Position numbers and translations under genes: made by a program. DNA of 38,458 bases from contig JAKVBH010000035.1 in NCBI GenBank assembly GCA_022447495.1, positions 1 to 38,458 of the forward strand, given 5' to 3'. Under the pieces are notes generated by a model. That model was not told where the DNA came from. It made no database searches and was given only the letters and a program-made list of their open reading frames with translations. The first letter of the stretch is position 1, and the number at the start of each line of letters is the position of its first letter. Positions 34,075 through 38,458 of the stretch are shown piece by piece. This stretch comes from Marinovum sp. Lineage in GTDB: Bacteria > Pseudomonadota > Alphaproteobacteria > Rhodobacterales > Rhodobacteraceae.

Positions 34075-35276
34075 AGACGGTAGAAAAGCGCTTTGAGATA
34101 TCCGCTTTCCGCCAGTTGTGGCAACATGGGATGATCGGGCCCTGCAAGGCCGGTGTGCAGCAATTGTCCCGCGCGGCCGCCCCGTCCGATCCCGCGGTTA
34201 CACGCGCCCCGGAATGTCGAAAGGTCTACAGCATGGGAGCACGAACACAGCGTGAGAATGCCACCTTCCGCCACCAGTGGTGCCGCAAGGCGCGCCACGC
34301 GTTCATAGGCGCGCAATCCTTTGTCAAATGCGCCCTTGTTGGGGGCAAAGGCGGGTGGATCACAAATCACGACGTCAAATCGATGTTCTTCGACGGCAAG
34401 CGCTTCGATGAGTTCAAAGGCGTCACCCTGGCGCGTCTCAAAGCGGCCTGAGTGGCCCGTGGCCTCAGCGCCTTCTGCTGCCAGGGCCAATGCCTGCGCT
34501 GAGCCATCCACGGCGAGAACCTCGCGCGCGCCTGCAGCCAAACATGCCAAGCCGAAACCGCCTACGTGGGAAAAGACATCCAAGACGCGCGCACCTTCGG
34601 CAAATTGAGCCGCGAAGGCGTGATTGGGTCGTTGGTCGTAGAACAAACCTGTTTTTTGCCCCGCGACCACATCCGCCATGTACGTCGCGCCGTTCATCCG
34701 CACCGCAAGCGGCGCATCCGGCTGCGTGCCTGCAAGCACGTCAAACCCTTCATCCAAGCCTTCCAAGGCACGCGCGCGCCCAGATGCGTTCTTGAGAACG
34801 GTACGGACACCATCAATCCGCAAGAGCGCATCCACAAACGCGTCCAAATGCACTTCCGCCCAAGCCGCATTTGGTTGCAGCACAACAACCTCGTCAAAGC
34901 GGTCGATGATGACGCCGGGTAAGCCATCTCCCTCTGCGTGAACCAACCGGTAGAATGGGGCATCATAAAGACGCGACCTAAGTGCAAGGGCACGGATCAG
35001 CCGCGCAGCAATCCAATCGGCGTTGATCTCAGCATGCACATCCCGATCCAGCATCCGCGCAATGATCCGGCTCTTGGGGTTTGCCGCCACAAGGCCCAAG
35101 GGCGCACGTCCCGCATCCTGAAGTACGGCGATGCTTCCCGGCGCAATTGCCTTGGTCCTGCGGTCGGTCACAACTTCGTTGTCAAAGACCCACGGGCTAC
35201 CATGGCGGATTTTGCGCGCGTCGGATTTGGGTTTCAGCCGGATAACGGGGCGGGCGGAGTTTGCATGATCTGTCAT
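34071..35276 (-). CDS. Class I SAM-dependent rRNA methyltransferase (RlmI-like)
   Basis: 401 residues from ATG 35276 (MTDHANSARPVIRLKP); the frame stays open to 35600 but that part lies over the divergent edd promoter and reads as non-family sequence. A PUA-like RNA-binding domain covers ~10-85 (GSPWVFDNEV), a central domain has HAEGDGLPGVIIDRF, and the Rossmann domain has VLDVFSHVGGFGLACL for SAM and ICDPPAFAPNK plus LTLCSCSHAV for catalysis. This is the RlmI/RlmK-type layout that makes m5C in 23S rRNA. It is divergent from edd and coupled to a PIN-domain gene. Confidence 0.9.
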   Translation of the reverse strand: MTDHANSARPVIRLKPKSDARKIRHGSPWVFDNEVVTDRRTKAIAPGSIAVLQDAGRAPLGLVAANPKSRIIARMLDRDVHAEINADWIAARLIRALALRSRLYDAPFYRLVHAEGDGLPGVIIDRFDEVVVLQPNAAWAEVHLDAFVDALLRIDGVRTVLKNASGRARALEGLDEGFDVLAGTQPDAPLAVRMNGATYMADVVAGQKTGLFYDQRPNHAFAAQFAEGARVLDVFSHVGGFGLACLAAGAREVLAVDGSAQALALAAEGAEATGHSGRFETRQGDAFELIEALAVEEHRFDVVICDPPAFAPNKGAFDKGLRAYERVARLAAPLVAEGGILTLCSCSHAVDLSTFRGACNRGIGRGGRAGQLLHTGLAGPDHPMLPQLAESGYLKALFYRL

Positions 35277-35400
35277 GCCGCCTGATACGCCGAGGGGCTC
35301 CAAGTGAAAAGCATCAACCCAAAGATCGCAGCACCCCATGATCCGATGTCTCATAGAAAGAGGTTGCGAGACGGCCACAAACCCCCTAAAAGCCCGATAA

Positions 35401-35412
35401 GTTAGCGCTAAC
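35401..35412. promoter_or_regulatory. LacI-type operator upstream of edd
   Basis: GTTAGCGCTAAC is a perfect 12-bp palindrome with the central CG of LacI/GalR-family operators. It lies 41 bp before the edd start and likely controls edd-eda in response to a sugar acid or KDPG. The regulator gene is not in the window. Confidence 0.6.
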
Positions 35413-35453
35413 AGTGCTCGAATTGACGATTTAGTAGACAGCCGAGGCCATCC

Positions 35454-37259
35454 ATGTCGCTCAATGCCACAGTCGCCAAAGTCACCGAAGACATCATTGC
35501 CCGCTCCGCCGAACGTCGCAGCCAGTATCTCGATCGGATGCGACGCGCCGCCGAAGAAGGCCCCCGTCGTGCGCATCTGAGTTGTGGCAACCAAGCGCAC
35601 GCCTATGCGGCCATGGCGGGCGACAAAGCCAAACTCACGGACGAACGCTCACCCAATCTTGGCATTGTGACCGCCTACAATGACATGCTTTCGGCGCATC
35701 AGCCGTTTGAAACCTACCCCGACCGCATCCGCGCTGCCGCGCGCAAGGTTGGCGGCACGGCGCAAGTGGCCGGTGGTGTGCCGGCAATGTGCGATGGTGT
35801 GACCCAGGGCCAGGTCGGCATGGAACTGTCGCTTTTTTCGCGTGACGTGATTGCCATGGCCACAGGCGTCGCGCTTAGCCACAACACCTATGATGCCGCA
35901 GTCTATCTCGGCGTTTGCGATAAAATCGTGCCGGGTCTGATCATGGCCGCGGGCACCTTTGGCTATATCCCAGGCGTCTTCATTCCCGCAGGTCCAATGG
36001 TCTCTGGCCTACCCAATGATGAGAAAGCCAAGGTGCGGCAAAAATTTGCCGCAGGCGAAATTGGTCGTGACAAGTTGATGGAGGCGGAAATGGCCTCCTA
36101 CCACGGCCCCGGCACGTGCACCTTCTATGGCACCGCCAATTCCAACCAAATGCTGATGGAATTCATGGGGTTGCACCTGCCCGGCACAAGTTTTGTCAAT
36201 CCAGGCACCCCGCTCCGCGAAGCTCTGACCGACCATGCAGCTCAGCGCGCCTTGGCGATCACCGCCTTGGGCAATGAATATACACCTATTTGCGATGTCC
36301 TCGATGAACGGGCCTTTGTGAATGGCGTCGTAGGTCTTATGGCCACCGGGGGTTCCACCAACCTTGTCTTGCACCTGCCCGCCATGGCGCGCGCTGCGGG
36401 GGTTGAGATCACACTCAATGACTTTGACGCACTCTCCAGCGTCGTGCCGCTGATGGCGAAGGTATATCCAAACGGCTTGGCGGATGTGAATCATTTCCAT
36501 GCCGCCGGTGGGTTGGCCTATATGATTGGCGATTTGCTCGATGCGGGTCTGCTGCATGAGGATGTTACGACCATCGCGGGCAAAGGTCTCGGGGCTTATG
36601 CGACCGAACCCAAGCTCAAAGACGGCGCGCTCACCTGGGAAGACGGCCCGAAAGAGAGCCAGAATGACAAGATCCTGCGCTCCGCCAAAGATGCCTTCCA
36701 ATCCACAGGCGGCCTGCGCCAGATGCATGGCAACTTGGGTAACGGAATGATGAAAGTCTCTGCCGTGGCTCCCGAACGCCATGTGATCGAAGCGCCTGCA
36801 CGCATTTTCGAAGACCAAGAATCCGTCAAACGCGCCTTCAGAGCCGGTGAATTCACGTCTGACATCGTGGTTGTGGTGCGCTTTCAAGGCCCTAAGGCCA
36901 ACGGCATGCCAGAACTACACTCGCTCACACCGATCCTCGCCGTTCTGCAAGACCGTGGCCATAAGGTGGCTTTGGTCACTGATGGCCGGATGTCAGGTGC
37001 CTCGGGCAAGGTGCCTTCTGCGATCCACGTCTGTCCCGAGGCGGCGGATGGCGGGCCGCTGGCAAAACTGCGCGACGGCGATATCGTGCGTGTGGATGCT
37101 GCTGCTGGCGTGCTCAGCGTCTCCGCCGAGGGGTTTGAAGAGCGCGCTCCCGTGACCCGAGAGCTCAGCGACAATGGCCACGGTGTTGGGCGCGAACTCT
37201 TCTCCATCTTTCGCGACAATGTAGGTCTTGCCTCCTCCGGCGCAGGCTGCGTTGTCTAA
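35454..37259 (+). CDS. edd: Phosphogluconate dehydratase (Entner-Doudoroff)
   Basis: 601 residues, full length for Edd of the IlvD/Edd family. Iron-sulphur ligands appear as Cys155 (YLGVCDK) and Cys222 ([15 protein letters not shown]); other motifs are [12 protein letters not shown] and [15 protein letters not shown]. It converts 6-phosphogluconate to 2-keto-3-deoxy-6-phosphogluconate using a 4Fe-4S cluster, so it is oxygen-sensitive. It is followed 46 bp later by eda, giving a complete two-step Entner-Doudoroff unit. A LacI-type palindrome precedes it. Confidence 0.97.
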   Translation: MSLNATVAKVTEDIIARSAERRSQYLDRMRRAAEEGPRRAHLSCGNQAHAYAAMAGDKAKLTDERSPNLGIVTAYNDMLSAHQPFETYPDRIRAAARKVGGTAQVAGGVPAMCDGVTQGQVGMELSLFSRDVIAMATGVALSHNTYDAAVYLGVCDKIVPGLIMAAGTFGYIPGVFIPAGPMVSGLPNDEKAKVRQKFAAGEIGRDKLMEAEMASYHGPGTCTFYGTANSNQMLMEFMGLHLPGTSFVNPGTPLREALTDHAAQRALAITALGNEYTPICDVLDERAFVNGVVGLMATGGSTNLVLHLPAMARAAGVEITLNDFDALSSVVPLMAKVYPNGLADVNHFHAAGGLAYMIGDLLDAGLLHEDVTTIAGKGLGAYATEPKLKDGALTWEDGPKESQNDKILRSAKDAFQSTGGLRQMHGNLGNGMMKVSAVAPERHVIEAPARIFEDQESVKRAFRAGEFTSDIVVVVRFQGPKANGMPELHSLTPILAVLQDRGHKVALVTDGRMSGASGKVPSAIHVCPEAADGGPLAKLRDGDIVRVDAAAGVLSVSAEGFEERAPVTRELSDNGHGVGRELFSIFRDNVGLASSGAGCVV

Positions 37260-37305
37260 AACCCCGACACCCGACACATCCACACACCCCAATCGGAGAC
37301 AGCTA

Positions 37306-37950
37306 ATGACACCCCAAAAGGCCAATATCGCAACCGAAGAGGTCTGTAAGGCCGCGCCTGTTGTGCCCGTGCTCGTGATTGACGATGCAAAAACGGCCCA
37401 GGATCTGGCTCGCGCGTTGGTGACAGGTGGCCTACCAGCCCTCGAGGTTACTTTGCGCACACCAGCTGCGCTGGAGGCGATCTCGGAAATGGCGAAGGTC
37501 CCGGGCGGCATTGTGGGCGCTGGCACGTTGATCACCCCTCAGGATGTGCAGGCCGCCGTCGATGCTGGCGCCACCTTCGGTGTCTCTCCCGGGGCCACGG
37601 ACAGGCTCCTAGATGCTTGTGAAGAGGCGGGCCTACCGATCCTTCCCGGCGCCGCAACCGCCACCGAAGCCATGGCGCTTTTGGAACGCGGCTACAGAGT
37701 GCAAAAGTTCTTTCCCGCAGAAGCCTCCGGCGGTGCGCCTGCGCTCAAAGCAATCGGCGCCCCCCTGCCCCAGATCAAATTCTGTCCGACAGGGGGCGTG
37801 TCTCTCAAAAACGCCCCTGACTACCTAGGTCTTTCCAATACGTTATGTGTTGGCGGCTCTTGGGTTGCACCCAAAGACAAGGTCGCCATGGGCGATTGGG
37901 CCGGAATCGAAGCATTGGCCCGCGAAGCAGCAGCTTTGGCCGTCGTCTAA
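37306..37950 (+). CDS. eda: KDPG aldolase
   Basis: 214 residues from ATG 37306, preceded by CGGAGAC. Active-site residues are visible: Glu47 and Arg51 in ALEVTLRTP, and the Schiff-base Lys134 in VQKFFPAE, followed by the phosphate-binding FCPTGGVS loop. It splits 2-keto-3-deoxy-6-phosphogluconate to pyruvate and glyceraldehyde-3-phosphate. It forms an operon with edd. No clear terminator follows; the next gene starts 144 bp later. Confidence 0.96.
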   Translation: MTPQKANIATEEVCKAAPVVPVLVIDDAKTAQDLARALVTGGLPALEVTLRTPAALEAISEMAKVPGGIVGAGTLITPQDVQAAVDAGATFGVSPGATDRLLDACEEAGLPILPGAATATEAMALLERGYRVQKFFPAEASGGAPALKAIGAPLPQIKFCPTGGVSLKNAPDYLGLSNTLCVGGSWVAPKDKVAMGDWAGIEALAREAAALAVV

Positions 37951-38094
37951 GCGGCTCAGTCTTTTCCAATCGGAAACGGGCGTCGCGCTTGCGATGTCCG
38001 CGCGCCGCAAACAGGCGGTGAGCGGTCGGGATTATGGCACCGACCTGCCTTTCATTTTGGTGTATGCTGTTTTGGACGTTCGGAAGGGACCCCC

Positions 38095-38458
38095 ATGTCG
38101 CATACACAGGCAAAGACCATCAGCTTCACGCTAGACGGGGAAACGGTTGAGGCGGAACGCGGTTTAACGATTTGGGAGGTTGCGAATGGTCGCGGTCTGA
38201 AGATTCCGCATTTGTGTCACAAGCCTGCGCCTGGGTATCGTCCGGATGGCAATTGTCGTGCGTGCATGGTTGAGATTGAGGGTGAGCGGACGTTGGCGGC
38301 GTCGTGTATTCGGGAGCCGTCTGAGGGCATGGTTGTCACCACCAACTCGGCGCGAGCTGAGACGGCGCGGAAGATGGTGGTTGAGATGCTGGTGGCCGAC
38401 CAGCCCGCGCGCGAGGCGGCCCATGACAAGTCCTCGCACCTTTGGGACATGGCTGAGT
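38095..38458 (+). CDS. fdhA: Formate dehydrogenase alpha subunit, N-terminal part
   Basis: 121 codons, cut by the window end. ATG 38095 follows GGAAGGGAC. Residues ~8-85 form a 2Fe-2S domain with Cys41, Cys54, Cys57 and Cys71 (HLCHKPAPG, DGNCRACMVEIEGERTLAAS). The spacing and GYRPDGNCRACMVEIEGE are those of soluble molybdenum or tungsten NAD-type formate dehydrogenases (FdsA/FdhF), with more Fe-S clusters and the Mo domain beyond the edge. It oxidises formate to CO2. From about 38161 to 38335 its codons end mostly in G or T, unlike its neighbours, before returning to the local style. NuoG-type proteins share the first domain but differ in these motifs. Confidence 0.85.
   Translation, partial: MSHTQAKTISFTLDGETVEAERGLTIWEVANGRGLKIPHLCHKPAPGYRPDGNCRACMVEIEGERTLAASCIREPSEGMVVTTNSARAETARKMVVEMLVADQPAREAAHDKSSHLWDMAE

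Noticed and set aside
38095-38458. NADH dehydrogenase subunit G as identity of the last gene
   Set aside because: The cysteine spacing and the GYRPDGNCRACMVEIEGE motif fit formate dehydrogenase alpha subunits better, and no other nuo gene is seen.

Overview
The window looks like a chromosome segment of a marine alphaproteobacterium of the Rhodobacterales (roseobacter-like). This rests on gene content and protein style: a single-cysteine DksA that opens with a TTG codon, an rpsB-tsf operon, DUF2927 and DUF4856 proteins, a TRAP/oxoprolinase catabolic locus, an Entner-Doudoroff edd-eda pair, and an NAD-type formate dehydrogenase alpha subunit. The species is not identifiable by reading.

Left edge (1-1757): five tightly packed small + strand genes (a truncated lytic transglycosylase, three small membrane proteins and a holin-like protein) look like the end of a prophage. 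They stop about 115 bp before a sequence that matches the XerCD recombination site dif in both arms (1589-1616). FtsK-polarity-like octamers point at this site from both sides: one GGGTAGGG to its left, seven CCCTNCCC and no GGGNAGGG to its right by eye. The window therefore probably begins at the replication terminus, with a Xer-exploiting element next to it.

1758-7264 (minus strand): a sterol-desaturase-type hydroxylase, a periplasmic DUF4856 protein and an Fe(3+) ABC permease/binding-protein pair. A TGA-N9-TCA palindrome lies just upstream of the DUF4856 gene and a degenerate copy lies upstream of fbpA, suggesting shared iron control. 7509-8716 (+): aroQ overlaps a LuxR-type regulator. A 1.1-kb gap with an orphan terminator follows. 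9860-13042 (minus): tsf, rpsB, then an anti-sigma/ECF sigma pair divergent from a YceI-like secreted protein. 13728-15450 (minus): an FAD monooxygenase and dksA.

15605-20692 (+): a MoxR AAA ATPase and its CoxE-type VWA partner, separated by a GNAT enzyme, a DUF2927 lipoprotein and a 55-residue membrane protein, then a DoxX-like protein. 20814-32748: a probable amino-acid-derivative catabolic locus with a diaminopropionate ammonia-lyase-like enzyme, an M24 hydrolase, an Asp/Glu-racemase-type protein, a GNAT, a LysR regulator, a D-glutamate cyclase-like protein, a complete TRAP transporter (DctPQM) and a fused HyuA-HyuB 5-oxoprolinase. It resembles ectoine (eut) loci in parts but lacks several of their genes, so its substrate is open.

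32788-38458: an M48 protease; a minus-strand rRNA methyltransferase overlapping a PIN-domain gene; edd-eda behind a LacI-type palindrome; and the start of fdhA, cut by the window edge. I saw no CRISPR array, tRNA, rRNA or transposase.
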